Shown: positions 8,424-20,564, counted from the stretch's first letter. The stretch is DNA of 64,000 nt from Paenibacillus lutimineralis (GCF_003991425.1 NZ_CP034346.1:4625501-4689500); one strand, 5' to 3'. Made by a program: numbers and translations. Notes: a model not told the origin generated them from the sequence alone.

Positions 8424-9857
8424 TTAAACTTGCTTCCATCTGGTGAAGAAGCAGCTGTCTACGGCCCCTGCCGTCTGTAATTCCATCCTGAGCAGATCAC
8501 GTATAAATAAAGGAAGCATAAATTTCTGCTCGCTTCCTTGCTGCAACCGTTCGTAGCCTACTCCGAAAGTAAACATATCCAGAGTACCGACCTTATATGT
8601 CGCTCCAGGGTCCAGAGGAATCCCGGCGACACTAGCTCGAATAATTCGCTGATCTGGCTCGGCATATGGGTCATATTCGACTTCCATACCATCCAGACAG
8701 ATCCCGCCCAGAACCTTACCGCGGAAGCCATAGCCGAATATGGTCTTATCCATCATATCCGGAAGCAATGATTGCTCCAGGGTATATAGAATGTCCTCAC
8801 CTTTTAAGATCATGGTACAAGGATTAATCGGAGAAGGGCAGCGTTCATGCAGCATGCCTTCACTAATATCACCAGCGGGAAGGTCGCTCAGCAATTGTCC
8901 GCTATTGATAATCGATAGTTCGCTGTTCGTAAACCTCCTGACCGCCTGGGCCAATAAATTGCCAAATGGAGACTCACTGCTGTAAGAGATCGACAGCTTT
9001 CGATCCGTCGTTGTGACCGTCCGATCCAGACGGGCTTTAGCCTTCCTACGATAAGTGTCAATGGAGCTCAGGATCACATCACTCTCCGCCCCTGGCCCAA
9101 CTTGAAGCACCTTTCCATCGTAAATTTCCGGTAGACCGCTCACTGGGTTCCTGCGGTATTTTATTTTCCCAAGATAATTACCGAATTTGCCCGCAGCTGT
9201 GATCGCTGTCTTCCCTATAATTAAGGACTCCTCCAGCAGATGATGGGTATGACCGCCAATGATGAGGTCAATGTCTGGAATCTTCTCTGCCAACTGTCGA
9301 TCGAGCAAGATTCCCAAATGGGACATGACAACAATCAGATCCACCCGCGGACGCAGCTGTTCTACATCATATTGGATCGTCTCTATCGGGTCAAGAGCAT
9401 CCCAACCCAGCAAGCTGTAGAAATCAGAAAATGCCGCCGTCGCTCCAATCAATCCGATCGTGAACGGACCCCGCTGTACAATAAGATGTCTTCTCATCCA
9501 TTCTGGGGGCTGGCCTGTTCTTTGTTCAACAATATTGTTGCAAATTACGGGACATCGCAGACTGGCATACGTCTCCCCTAGAAGTTCCGGAGTGAACGTC
9601 AGCCCCTCATTATTCCCGATCGTGATCGCATCGTATCCCGTCAAATTCAGAATATCGACATTCGCCTGACCCATTGTGCCTTCCGTCTCTGGTGCGGCTC
9701 GATCCATATGGTCGCCTATATCAAGGAGCAGCATTTCACTATTTGGCTCCGACCGCAAATCATCGATCATCGCGGCGATTCTGCCCATGGCGCCGAAATG
9801 GCTGTGCAAGTCATTCGTATATGCGATCGTTAATGTAACTCCGTCCTTATCCGGCAC
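8424..9857 (-). CDS. yunD: YunD-like metallophosphatase / 5'-nucleotidase
   Basis: A 477-residue UshA-type two-domain protein. The N-terminal calcineurin-like metallophosphoesterase domain has DLHSHFG, GDHMDR, GNNEGL, SHLG and GGHTHH. The C-terminal 5'-nucleotidase domain starts near residue 275 (SYSSESPFGNLLAQAVR, NSGQLLSDLPAGDIS). It has no signal peptide, unlike UshA, so it is cytosolic like Bacillus YunD. The likely role is nucleotide or nucleotide-sugar hydrolysis; the substrate is not shown. It is the first gene of the yunD, HD-GYP, yfkAB run. Confidence 0.88.
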   Translation of the reverse strand: MPDKDGVTLTIAYTNDLHSHFGAMGRIAAMIDDLRSEPNSEMLLLDIGDHMDRAAPETEGTMGQANVDILNLTGYDAITIGNNEGLTFTPELLGETYASLRCPVICNNIVEQRTGQPPEWMRRHLIVQRGPFTIGLIGATAAFSDFYSLLGWDALDPIETIQYDVEQLRPRVDLIVVMSHLGILLDRQLAEKIPDIDLIIGGHTHHLLEESLIIGKTAITAAGKFGNYLGKIKYRRNPVSGLPEIYDGKVLQVGPGAESDVILSSIDTYRRKAKARLDRTVTTTDRKLSISYSSESPFGNLLAQAVRRFTNSELSIINSGQLLSDLPAGDISEGMLHERCPSPINPCTMILKGEDILYTLEQSLLPDMMDKTIFGYGFRGKVLGGICLDGMEVEYDPYAEPDQRIIRASVAGIPLDPGATYKVGTLDMFTFGVGYERLQQGSEQKFMLPLFIRDLLRMELQTAGAVDSCFFTRWKQV

Positions 9858-10000
9858 ATGAAAGCCCCCTTGTTGTTTTTCTATTCAATAGACCAACAAA
9901 AAATGAAGATAAATCTAATTATATACCTTGAAAACGCCCACTGTCTTCTTATATATGATATATTATAGGGATTTAAACACAAAATCCGAGGTGCTTAGAC

Positions 10001-10249
10001 ATGAAAATAGAAATTTCTCTCTTCGCCGGACTGGCCGAGCGACTCGGCACATCCCGGATCTCCCTGAACTGCAGCGAATCCAGCCTAACTGCCGAGCGTC
10101 TGAAGAAGCTGCTAAGCGATGCTTATCCCGATGCCAGTCCGCTCATATCCGCAGCAATGGTTGCCGTCAATCAGGAGTACGCAGCAGCCAATTGTCCGAT
10201 CCAGGAGAAGGATGAGATCGCTTTGATTCCGCCTGTATCTGGAGGTTGA
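10001..10249 (+). CDS. moaD: MoaD/ThiS-family sulfur carrier protein
   Basis: An 82-residue ubiquitin-fold protein ending in the essential Gly-Gly (PPVSGG), which is adenylated and thiocarboxylated in molybdopterin synthesis. Its length and start (KIEISLFAGLAERLG) fit MoaD better than ThiS. A GAGGTG lies before the ATG. It stands alone: the partner moaE is not in this window. The stop codon lies inside a perfect 22-bp palindrome. Confidence 0.88.
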   Translation: MKIEISLFAGLAERLGTSRISLNCSESSLTAERLKKLLSDAYPDASPLISAAMVAVNQEYAAANCPIQEKDEIALIPPVSGG

Positions 10250-10265
10250 TGCTTAAGCATCAACC
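10244..10265 (+). terminator. Perfect 22-bp palindrome overlapping the moaD stop
   Basis: The arms GGTTGATGCTT and AAGCATCAACC are perfectly complementary with no loop. Only a weak T tract follows, so it may be a terminator or a stabilising 3' hairpin. Confidence 0.5.
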
Positions 10266-10444
10266 TTCTGTCCTCCCTGTGATCTATTTAACAGGAGAGA
10301 TAATGACTATAAGTCTTCAACACAATCCTGCTCCGGTCATAATCTTCCTCTTATAAATAGCAACAAAGAACTATGATACCGTTGTCAACCCATATATTTC
10401 CTGATATGATTAAAAAAAAGCACAATATAGAGGTGTCATCTTTC

Positions 10445-11491
10445 TTGAAGGTACATATTATGGATCTTAACCCTGGAGACAAGCTTCAGACCGACGTATT
10501 CAATCATTTTGGCGTACTGGTTCTACAGAAAGAGAAGGAACTGTCCAGCGAGGCCATCGTGAAGTTGATGCAGCACGGGATCGATTATATTGATATCATC
10601 CCTCATACCATTGACGTCATCGTGCCGACCGCCTCAGTTACTCCGCAGTTCATCCAGAAGATTCAGCCTGTGTTTAACGAAGCGATTGACGGATTTGAAG
10701 CAATATTCCTGGAAGCGCTGGCAACCGGCAATTTCGACAATTCTCAAGTAGACCAACTGCTTGAACCCATGGTCGAACAGCTCGATGACCAGAAGGATGT
10801 CGTATCTCTGCTTCTGCTGCTTGGCAATAATGATAATTATACATATAATCATTCTTTGCAGGTTGGAATGCTATCCTATTATATCGCTTCCTGGTTAGGA
10901 TATTCAAAGGAAGATGCCTATAAAGTTGGCAAAGCTGGTTACTTGATCGATATCGGGAAGTGTAAGATATCGGAGGATATCTTATTCAAACCTGGTAAGT
11001 TGACACCTGAGGAATTTGAGGAGATCAAGCGACACACACAATACGGGTATGAGATTATTATGAATTCTACCGGGGACGAGCTATCGGCCCTCATCGCTTT
11101 GCAGCATCATGAACGTGATGATGGTAGCGGTTATCCACGCGGACTGACGGATAAGGAGATCCACCCATACGCCAAGATCACTGCAGTGGCGGACGTCTAC
11201 ACAGCAATGACCTCTAACCGTATCTATCAATCGAAGCAGGAGCTATTCACCGTACTCAAAGAATTGAATAATATGAGCTTTGGCAAATTAAGTCCTGAGC
11301 CTACCCAGGTGTTGATTAGCCATCTGCTACCGAACTTTATCGGTAAGAAAGTACTGCTGAGTTCCGGCGAAGTCGGGGCGATTATCATGACGAACCCATC
11401 CGACTTCTTCCGCCCGCTAATCCGTACAGAATCGCGCTTTATCGATTTGTCCAGGGAACGCGAGCTTACGATTACTGAGATTTATATGTAA
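10445..11491 (+). CDS. HD-GYP domain protein with a degenerate HD motif
   Basis: A 348-residue paralog of the 7296-8393 protein. The TTG at 10445 was chosen because AGAGGTG precedes it and the N-terminus then aligns with the paralog; an ATG at 10373 would add 24 unaligned residues. His136, HHE (221-223) and the GYP motif are kept. At position 168 the catalytic motif reads IDIGK instead of HDIGK, so the His metal ligand is lost. The protein may bind c-di-GMP or partners without hydrolysing it, or have low activity (inference). The sequence is otherwise intact, which argues for a retained function. Confidence 0.88.
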   Translation: MKVHIMDLNPGDKLQTDVFNHFGVLVLQKEKELSSEAIVKLMQHGIDYIDIIPHTIDVIVPTASVTPQFIQKIQPVFNEAIDGFEAIFLEALATGNFDNSQVDQLLEPMVEQLDDQKDVVSLLLLLGNNDNYTYNHSLQVGMLSYYIASWLGYSKEDAYKVGKAGYLIDIGKCKISEDILFKPGKLTPEEFEEIKRHTQYGYEIIMNSTGDELSALIALQHHERDDGSGYPRGLTDKEIHPYAKITAVADVYTAMTSNRIYQSKQELFTVLKELNNMSFGKLSPEPTQVLISHLLPNFIGKKVLLSSGEVGAIIMTNPSDFFRPLIRTESRFIDLSRERELTITEIYM

Positions 11492-11533
11492 TAGCATTAA
11501 TACACCTTAATTTAGAAGCCCATTGATCTTAAT

Positions 11534-12170
11534 TGATGTGCTCCCTGTCAAGTAGACAGTGTAAAAAAACAAAGATCATGAGTGCCCTCTGAAGTGCACC
11601 CCTTAGAAAAGACATTGGAAAAACTTCTTGGTTTAACCGATGAATTTCTAGGGGTGTATTTTTTATGGCTATTAATGGTCAAAAGTTTAAGACCTATTCT
11701 GAGGAACTCAAGATGAAAGCATTTCGCTTGCACGTAGAGGAAAAATGGACGTATCGGAGGGGAGAATGCGATGCTAAAAAAGTGATTGGAAATCTGGATT
11801 CGGGAGGGAAAGAACAGCACTTCAGGCACATCGAACAAGCGGCGAACATCGGCCAAGTAGCGAAGGTACTGCGCCTTATGCAAAAGCTGGGTCTTCAAGC
11901 CAGCATTCGCCGGAAACGCCGATCATTATGACATATCTGGCTGCCGAGCGTGTGGCTGATAATCTGCTTAAGCGAAATCTCACAGCCAAAAAACCAAGCC
12001 AGAAATGGGTAACGGATATGACCCAATACCAGGTGGGTGAGCACTGGCTGTATCCGTTTTTATAACCGAAGACGACCACAGCGTAAACTAAACAAACTGA
12101 CGCCGGTAGAGTACCGACGCCAGTTTCTAGCATAGGTGTTTTTTCCATGTCCACTAAATCGGGTCTTGAC
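11534..12170 (+). pseudogene. IS3-family (IS150-like) insertion sequence remnant
   Basis: The left end has CTGTCAAGTAGACAGTG then a run of A, and the right end TCCACTAAATCGGGTCTTG; these resemble IS150-group termini. An orfA start (MAINGQKFKTYSEELKMKAF) is followed by fragments of orfB: RLMQKLGLQASIRRKR, then RVADNLLKRNLTAKKP and QKWVTDMTQYQVGE, and finally LTPVEYRRQFLA before a stop. Large parts, including the catalytic DDE core, are deleted and frames are broken, so it is inactive. About 640 bp remain, against roughly 1.3-1.5 kb for an intact element. Confidence 0.8.
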
Positions 12171-12319
12171 CCGTAGAAGTAGAAGTTTTTTTCTACTGTC
12201 TACTATGATGGGAGCATATCATTTAAGGTCAGTAGGCTATTCTTTCAGATTACATGGCGGCATGGGCGTATGACGTACACCAACTATTGGAAAATTGAAG
12301 TTGATATTAGAGTTATCAA

Positions 12320-12436
12320 TTAAAAAACAAAGGCTCTTGTAATGATAACAAGCAAAATGAACAGAACTAAAATCGCTGCAGTTGATGTGAATAATCCACC
12401 ACCACATGATCCTACACCACCAAATACTTCACCCAT
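12320..12436 (-). CDS. YjcZ-like small sporulation protein
   Basis: A 38-residue peptide starting MGEVFGGVGSCGGG, with AGGAGG 7-8 nt before the ATG. A Gly-rich head is followed by one hydrophobic segment (AAILVLFILLVII) and a short charged end. This matches the YjcZ/SscA group of tiny spore-associated membrane proteins (family knowledge). The head differs from the usual Tyr/Gly-rich one, so function is uncertain. It survives inside an otherwise decayed island. Confidence 0.7.
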   Translation of the reverse strand: MGEVFGGVGSCGGGLFTSTAAILVLFILLVIITRAFVF

Positions 12437-12577
12437 TTGTGCAAACCTCCTTGTATTTAGAGTACACACTATCCTATTCTATTTCCTATATAAAGATTGG
12501 GCACCTTTCCCTCGTCAATAGTCCATTTTATGTGATGCTTGTACTTACCGATGTAATGAAACAGGACCTGCTTACTG

Positions 12578-13060
12578 TTACAGGTGTGTTGCTTGGCTGA
12601 TGGCTACTCTTGGTATCATAAGTAATCCAACCAAGCCAGATAGTGGAGGATATAACTTGTACCCATTCGCTACTGCTTCAGCCCAGTCTTCAATCGCCCA
12701 AGGGCTTACTTGATTAATATCACGTTCACTCCCCTTTGGTTCCTCCTTCTTTGGTCGTATTTATTTCTCAGCTCAGCTTCGGTTCCATCGAATTCATTTA
12801 GATCCATTGATCCCATCTACCTTACGAGAACCGTTTGCCTATGTACCACCGGCCGGTCCTCACTCTGTACTACCAGAACTCCCAGCGTCGCCATTCTGAT
12901 GCATCAGCAGGTCTTTGAGTGCTGTATCGTGCAATCCAGAGCGGATACTGGCTCAATCCGCTGAAGTTACCAATGAATGATGGATAGGTGTAGAGTATCG
13001 GCGTGACTCCCGTGGCGCTTAATCTGCCGGATTTCGATTCGTAATCCAGTACCCCATCCT
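12578..13060 (-). pseudogene. GH25 lysozyme/endolysin remnant
   Basis: Minus-strand translation gives LDYESKSGRLSATGVTPILY, then TYPSFIGNFSGLSQYPLWIA and RYSTQRPADASEWRRWEFW, the core of phage-type GH25 muramidases including the catalytic DYE strand. It continues after frame breaks with DLNEFDGTEAELRNKY and VSPWAIEDWAEAVANGY, the usual C-terminal linker and cell-wall-binding tail. The first third is missing and at least two frameshifts interrupt the rest. It is probably the relic of a prophage or phage-like lysis gene. Confidence 0.72.
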
Positions 13061-13101
13061 CTCAATGTAAATAGCCCCCGGATCAGCTCCGAGGGTAAAA
13101 G

Positions 13102-13141
13102 AAAAAAAGAGCCTGCGTGTTTTATGTTTTACAGACTCTTT
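13102..13141 (-). terminator. Terminator after the 58-aa gene
   Basis: AAGAGCCTG pairs with CAGACTCTT (one mismatch), followed on the minus strand by seven T. Confidence 0.75.
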
Positions 13142-13169
13142 TGATTCAAGTATTCAACTATCCAGCAAA

Positions 13170-13346
13170 CTACTTCCAGCCCTTTTGCCCTTTGTACTTC
13201 TCAGCTTTATCTCGATTTTCTTTCTCCTGTTCTTTAGCCCAATTCGCTTTTTCAGTCTTCCCCTTTTTCAAATAATCCGCAGCTTGTCTACCAAAGCGCT
13301 CAGCTCTGTGCTTAAACATATCAGTTTTATCTTTAAAGAATGCCAT
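13170..13346 (-). CDS. Small highly charged hypothetical protein
   Basis: A 58-residue, Lys/Glu-rich soluble protein (MAFFKDKTDMFKHRAERFGR...). The ATG at 13346 is preferred over one 16 codons upstream because of the GGAAGGGAG at 8-nt spacing. The sequence should form one or two amphipathic helices. I recognise no family. It has its own terminator and intact frame within the decayed island. Confidence 0.6.
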   Translation of the reverse strand: MAFFKDKTDMFKHRAERFGRQAADYLKKGKTEKANWAKEQEKENRDKAEKYKGQKGWK

Positions 13347-13519
13347 AGGAGGAACTCCCTTCCAATAATGATCTTCCAGTAAATAACTTATCATAAGGCT
13401 ATTAAGAAGAGAAGGCTTGTCCTGATTCTTAATTTCAAAGTCGGCAACGACCTCAGTCGATTGATTTCATTTCCGTTTTGATCAGATCAAAGTAGATTTT
13501 AACCAAAGCCATGCTTAAT

Positions 13520-13558
13520 AAAATAAAAAAAGAATCCGCAGAAAAAATCTACGGATTC
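13520..13558 (-). terminator. Terminator of the suf operon
   Basis: GAATCCG (13532-13538) pairs with CGGATTC (13552-13558); on the minus strand a long T run follows. It lies 160 bp after the sufB stop and overlaps the integrase fragment. Confidence 0.85.
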
Positions 13559-13715
13559 AGTAAGGATATGTTTGTATTTGGTGGAGTGGCCTCATACCAC
13601 TATTCCCCACTTTCACAACCATTTTAAACGTGTATTTCCTGAGCTACGTATCCACGATTTACGTCATAGCTACGCTTCGTATTTGATCAATAAGGGGGTA
13701 GAGAGCTTAGCTTTC
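13525..13715 (+). pseudogene. Phage-type integrase C-terminal fragment
   Basis: Frame 1 reads [20 protein letters not shown]. After a one-base shift another frame reads [20 protein letters not shown] and [14 protein letters not shown]. These are the FVFGG and HDLRHSYAS motifs of tyrosine integrases. The catalytic Tyr region is missing because the sequence runs into the end of sufB. It is a dead fragment and different in type from the recombinase at 2015. Confidence 0.7.
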
Positions 13716-13717
13716 AC

Positions 13718-15115
13718 TTACCCTATACTACCTTCCATCTCAAATTTGATCAATCTGTTCATCTCAACCGCATACTCCATCGGCAACTCTTTTGTGAACG
13801 GCTCGATGAAGCCCATGATGATCATTTGCGTTGCTTCTTCTTCAGTCAGACCACGGCTCATCAAGTAGAAGAGTTGTTCCTCCGATACCTTCGATACAGT
13901 CGCTTCATGCTCCAGAACAATGTTATCATTCATGATCTCATTGTATGGAATAGTATCCGAAGTAGACTCATTATCGAGAATGAGTGTATCGCACTTGATA
14001 TTGGACTTCGCGCCATCTGCTTGACGTCCGAATGAAGCAAGACCGCGGTACGTTACTTTACCGCCATGCTTACTGATCGATTTCGATACGATTGTCGAAG
14101 TAGTATCCGGAGCAAGGTGAATCATCTTCGCACCTGCATCCTGGAGCTGGCCTTTGCCAGCAACAGCGATCGACAATACGCTGCCTTTGGCTCCGCGGCC
14201 CTTCAGAATAACCGCTGGATATTTCATCGTCAGCTTAGAGCCAATGTTGCCATCAACCCATTCCATTGTCGCATTCTCTTCGGCAACGGCACGCTTCGTA
14301 ACGAGATTGTAAATGTTCGGCGCCCAGTTCTGAATCGTGGTGTAACGAACGCGGGCGTTCTTCTTACAGATAATCTCCACAACAGCACTGTGCAGAGAAT
14401 TCGTGCTGTAGATCGGAGCTGTACATCCCTCTACATAGTGTACGAAGCTGTCCTCGTCAGCAATGATCAAGGTACGTTCGAACTGACCCATATTTTCCGA
14501 GTTAATACGGAAGTATGCTTGCAGTGGAATCTCACACTTCACACCCTTCGGCACATAGATGAAGCTGCCACCAGACCATACCGCACTGTTCAGAGCGGCA
14601 AATTTATTGTCTGCTGGAGGAATAATCGTACCGAAATGTTCGCGGAAGATCTCAGGGTGCTCTCTCAGAGCAGAGTCGGTATCCATGAAGATAACGCCTT
14701 GGTCCTCCAGATCCTTCTGCATGCTGTGATATACAACCTCGGATTCATATTGAGCCGATACCCCAGCCAGGAACTTCTGCTCCGCTTCTGGAATACCAAG
14801 CTTGTCAAAAGTCTCTTTGATCTCGTCAGGAACTTCATCCCATGTCTTGCCTTGCTTCTCAGATGGTTTGACATAGTATTGAATTTCGTTAAAGTCAAGA
14901 TCGTCCAGATTTCCACCCCAGCGCGGTAGCGGCATTTTCTCGAACTGCTCCAGCGATTTCAGACGGAAGTTAAGCATCCACTCCGGTTCATTCTTCATAC
15001 GGGAAATTTCCGTGACAATCTCTCGAGTCAAACCTTTACCCGATTGAAAAATTGACTTGTGCTCATCACGAAAGCCATATTTATACTCTTCCATTTCAGG
15101 CGCTTTCTTAGCCAT
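13718..15115 (-). CDS. sufB: Fe-S cluster assembly scaffold SufB
   Basis: A 465-residue protein, the usual SufB length. It contains the conserved beta-helix core ([21 protein letters not shown]) and the C-terminal [21 protein letters not shown]. With SufC and SufD it forms the SufBC2D scaffold on which clusters are built. It is last in the operon and separated by 45 bp from sufU. GGAGG lies before the ATG. A strong terminator follows its stop. Confidence 0.97.
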   Translation of the reverse strand: MAKKAPEMEEYKYGFRDEHKSIFQSGKGLTREIVTEISRMKNEPEWMLNFRLKSLEQFEKMPLPRWGGNLDDLDFNEIQYYVKPSEKQGKTWDEVPDEIKETFDKLGIPEAEQKFLAGVSAQYESEVVYHSMQKDLEDQGVIFMDTDSALREHPEIFREHFGTIIPPADNKFAALNSAVWSGGSFIYVPKGVKCEIPLQAYFRINSENMGQFERTLIIADEDSFVHYVEGCTAPIYSTNSLHSAVVEIICKKNARVRYTTIQNWAPNIYNLVTKRAVAEENATMEWVDGNIGSKLTMKYPAVILKGRGAKGSVLSIAVAGKGQLQDAGAKMIHLAPDTTSTIVSKSISKHGGKVTYRGLASFGRQADGAKSNIKCDTLILDNESTSDTIPYNEIMNDNIVLEHEATVSKVSEEQLFYLMSRGLTEEEATQMIIMGFIEPFTKELPMEYAVEMNRLIKFEMEGSIG

Positions 15116-15160
15116 GGCTGCATTACCTCCTTAAACTTTCATTAATTGCATATACTCAAT

Positions 15161-15582
15161 TTATTCTTCTTCGTGAATCCCTTTCTTGAGTGCGTTCCAC
15201 GCTAGCGTCGCGCACTTGATCCGGGCAGGGAATTTATTAACCCCGGATAGAGCCTCAAGCTCTTCATATTCATCAAAATCAACAGCCTCTCCCTGCATTA
15301 AGGAAGAGAATCGGCTAGCCAAATCCATCGCTTCCGCATAGGTCCGGCCCTTCACTGCTTCTGTCATCATCGATGCTGAGGACATGCTAATCGAGCAGCC
15401 CTCTCCGTTAAAGCGGGCGTCCTTCACAACGCCATCCTCCAGCTTCAGCTGGAGAGAGATGCGATCCCCGCAAGTTGGGTTGTTCAGATCAACAGTCAGG
15501 GAATCGTCATCAAATTTCCCACGGTTGCGAGGGTTTTTATAATGATCCATAATTACGCGGCGGTATAAATCGTCAAGTTGCA

Positions 15583-15583
<1 letters not shown>
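15161..15583 (-). CDS. sufU: Zn-dependent sulfurtransferase SufU
   Basis: A 140-residue IscU-like protein. The three cysteines that bind zinc are seen in NPTCGDR, GEGCSISMSSA and IKCATLAW. In Firmicutes SufU accepts persulfide sulfur from SufS through ligand exchange at zinc rather than acting as a classical scaffold. Its ATG overlaps the sufS stop by one base, implying coupled translation. Confidence 0.97.
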
Positions 15584-18095
<2,512 letters not shown>

Positions 18096-18115
18096 TTCAG
18101 TTCCCTCCTTCCGTC

Positions 18116-18895
18116 TTAGGCTTCTTGACCGACAGTTTCATCCGTAATTCCAAGTTCTTCTTTGACCCAATCATATCCGTCGCGTTCCAGACGTTCTGCC
18201 AGCTCAGGGCCACCCGATTTAACGATTCGACCTTGCATCATTACGTGAACGACATCCGGTTTAATATAGTTGAGCAGACGTTGATAGTGAGTAATGATCA
18301 GGAATCCACGATCTTCATCACGCATGCTATTCACACCGTTAGCTACGATACGCAATGCGTCGATATCCAGACCAGAGTCGATCTCGTCCAAAATGACAAG
18401 CTTCGACTCAATCATCATCATTTGCAAAATTTCGTTCCGTTTCTTCTCCCCGCCGGAGAATCCTTCATTTAAATAACGGTGAGCGAATTCAGGATTCATC
18501 TCGAGCTCCTTCATTTTGCTCTCCATTTGACGGATGAATTTGATCAGTGAGATTTCATTGCCCTCTTCACGGCGTGCGTTGATTGCACTGCGCAAGAAGT
18601 CAGAGTTCGTTACACCAGCAATTTCGCTTGGATATTGCATTGCCAGGAACAGACCCGCGCGAGCACGTTCGTCCACGGCCATTTCCAACACATCTTCACC
18701 ATTCAAGCTCACTGCACCGTCAGTTACTTCATATTTAGGATGTCCCATTAATGCGGAAGCGAGCGTACTTTTACCTGTTCCGTTGGGGCCCATGATAGCA
18801 TGGATTTCTCCGCCCTTTATTTCAAGGTCGATTCCCTTGAGAATTTCCTTTCCTTCAATGGTCGCCTTCAGACCTTCAACAACGAAATGTGTCAT
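18116..18895 (-). CDS. sufC: Fe-S assembly ATPase SufC
   Basis: A 259-residue ABC-type ATPase. Walker A is GPNGTGKST, the signature is FSGGEKKRNEI, Walker B ends in VILDEIDSGLD, and the switch His is in IITHYQRLL. It drives conformational change in SufBD. It is the first gene of sufCDSUB; GGAGGG precedes the ATG. Confidence 0.97.
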   Translation of the reverse strand: MTHFVVEGLKATIEGKEILKGIDLEIKGGEIHAIMGPNGTGKSTLASALMGHPKYEVTDGAVSLNGEDVLEMAVDERARAGLFLAMQYPSEIAGVTNSDFLRSAINARREEGNEISLIKFIRQMESKMKELEMNPEFAHRYLNEGFSGGEKKRNEILQMMMIESKLVILDEIDSGLDIDALRIVANGVNSMRDEDRGFLIITHYQRLLNYIKPDVVHVMMQGRIVKSGGPELAERLERDGYDWVKEELGITDETVGQEA

Positions 18896-18940
18896 TTTTT
18901 ATCATACCCTCCATCTACTCGTTCTCTTTTTTGTAAAGCC

Positions 18941-19010
18941 ATTATAGCATAAAATAATTCTAATAATTATTTAATTAGAATTATTATTGGTGATTCTCAC
19001 TGATTCTCAT
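18941..19010 (-). promoter_or_regulatory. suf operon promoter with operator-like inverted and direct repeats
   Basis: On the minus strand an extended -10 (TATGCTATAAT; TATAAT at 18941-18946) lies about 45 bp before sufC. A perfect 12-9-12 inverted repeat with arms AATAATTCTAAT/ATTAGAATTATT (18953-18985) is centred on the -35 position, and no good -35 hexamer exists. Just upstream is a 10-bp direct repeat, TGATTCTCAC/TGATTCTCAT (18991-19010). The layout suggests repression by a dimeric regulator. The AT-rich motif is loosely like Fur or PerR boxes, but the regulator is not determined. The rest of 19011-19325 holds nothing I can identify. Confidence 0.65.
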
Positions 19011-19325
19011 TCCATTCTACCTTACTTTCCAAGCCGAATCAACGCGAGCTGCAAAGATTCTCAAATGAATACCATCACAATAGAGCAAAATTGAGCTTAT
19101 AGATACTGATTTATATCTAAATATAGTCTTACGTTCTAGGTCTGTAGAACTGTTTTGATTAATAATTATAAAGACATCATGCAATTTTTAATGGAATTCC
19201 GGTATGTTTATAAGATTTTAGGACTATGCTTCCCCTTGAAGCAGTGCTATGATAATCAGGTGTATTAGAGTTATATTATGAAATGTTTTTTGTTACATAT
19301 CATGACATGAGCTTTTGGGGGAAAT

Positions 19326-19880
19326 ATGAAAAAGACAAGTGCAACCGATCAAGAAGAACTAGGATATCTATTTAATGTAGAAATTCTGGTCAAAGAACAG
19401 ACAAATGCCAAAGCACTGCAAAAGCTGCTGCAGCTATTGAACAGCAGTGACGATATTATCGATTACCGGATCAACTCAGGAATTGAGCTAGGCGCCATTA
19501 TTAGTTCCATGCTTGCCAGCAAGAAGCAGTCACTTATCAACAAGTCCTATAAAAGAATCAATGAGGGCGCTTCGAACCCGGCTCCCTCGGAGACCAAGGA
19601 TACAAAAACACCCCATGCTCCTAAGGAACAACCGGAGAGCCCACAACAGAACAGTTTTGTAAGCATGGCAAAGAGTCAGTATTTTGAAAACTGGGTTCAA
19701 AAATACATCGCCAATAATTCACTCGTCCGTCTATTAGTCAACCGTAACGGGAAGCGTATCAGCATCCCTTGCAGGATCTTGAACTTCCTAGCGGATACCT
19801 ACACAATGACGGTCTACCATGTAGATGAGAAGCAAGTCTACTCCTTCCATCTCAGCGAAATTATCGATCTTAACGAATAA
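19326..19880 (+). CDS. Hypothetical protein, Paenibacillus-type
   Basis: A 184-residue soluble protein with no family I recognise. Residues 1-75 form a compact alpha/beta region (LFNVEILVKEQTNAKALQKL). Residues 76-120 are a Pro/Ser/Glu-rich linker. Residues 120-184 form a second small beta-rich domain (IPCRILNFLADTYTMTVYHVDEKQVYSFHL), reminiscent of Hfq/Sm-like or PilZ-like folds only in outline. The start follows a GGGGG stretch. It is monocistronic. Confidence 0.75.
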   Translation: MKKTSATDQEELGYLFNVEILVKEQTNAKALQKLLQLLNSSDDIIDYRINSGIELGAIISSMLASKKQSLINKSYKRINEGASNPAPSETKDTKTPHAPKEQPESPQQNSFVSMAKSQYFENWVQKYIANNSLVRLLVNRNGKRISIPCRILNFLADTYTMTVYHVDEKQVYSFHLSEIIDLNE

Positions 19881-19891
19881 TGACTCATATG

Positions 19892-19943
19892 AGCTTCAAA
19901 TAGACACTTTTGATCCCGAAGCAACACTTCGACATCGGATCTG
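19892..19943 (+). repeat. Partial copy of the GTTCAAAAA-ended repeat family
   Basis: The segment CTTTTGATCCCGAAGCAACA and the following TTCGACATCGGATCT match the left end of the copy at 40253-40469. The other end is absent. Confidence 0.6.
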
Positions 19944-20010
19944 AACACGAACATTTTAGGTACACAAAAAGAGCGGACGATCTAATTAATCATAGATTCG
20001 TCCGCTTTTA

Positions 20011-20403
20011 TTACTTATTACTGTTCTGTTGTGTCTTGTCCCATGCGGCCAGAATGAACATCAGCCAGCCGGCAATAAAGGATACGCCACCCAGTGGTGT
20101 AATCGGGCCAAACCACTTCCAGCCCGTAAGGGCAAGCAGGTATAAGCTTCCGGAGAAGAGGATCGTACCGATCAGGAACAAAATATTCGCCCAGCGCCAT
20201 TTGTTCGCACTGCCGCCAAAGGCAGCCGCTATGGACGCGAGTATCATTCCGATTCCATGAATCATCTGATAGTGAACTCCCGTCTCAAAGGTACCGAGCG
20301 ATTCCTCTCCGATGATCGATTTTAGCACATGAGCGCCGAACGCTCCCAGTGCCACAGACAACAGCATAATTATAGCGCCGATCCCGGCATATTTGCGTTG
20401 CAT
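20011..20403 (-). CDS. DUF423 membrane protein (YwdK-like)
   Basis: A 130-residue protein with four hydrophobic helices. It carries the DUF423 signature ALGAFGAHVLK near the N-terminus and LTGWKWFGPITPLGGVSFIAGW near the C-terminus. The ATG at 20403 follows AGGAGGCG; a longer start at 20427 lacks a site. The family is widespread and of unknown function. It converges on the 19326 gene. Confidence 0.88.
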   Translation of the reverse strand: MQRKYAGIGAIIMLLSVALGAFGAHVLKSIIGEESLGTFETGVHYQMIHGIGMILASIAAAFGGSANKWRWANILFLIGTILFSGSLYLLALTGWKWFGPITPLGGVSFIAGWLMFILAAWDKTQQNSNK

Positions 20404-20564
20404 GCTAACGCCTCCTATACAGCTCAATCTTCATAAATTCATCTTAACCCAATGGCTTGATACATTCTAGTACTACAAACAATTGAAATAGTCATTGATT
20501 TTTTGTCAAAGATATGAAAAATTAAACAGAGTAATCATTATGGCCTAAAGGAGAATTATTTGAA

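Noticed and set aside
14066..14929. A 287-codon plus-strand frame opposite sufB
   Set aside because: Same reason: a shadow of sufB.
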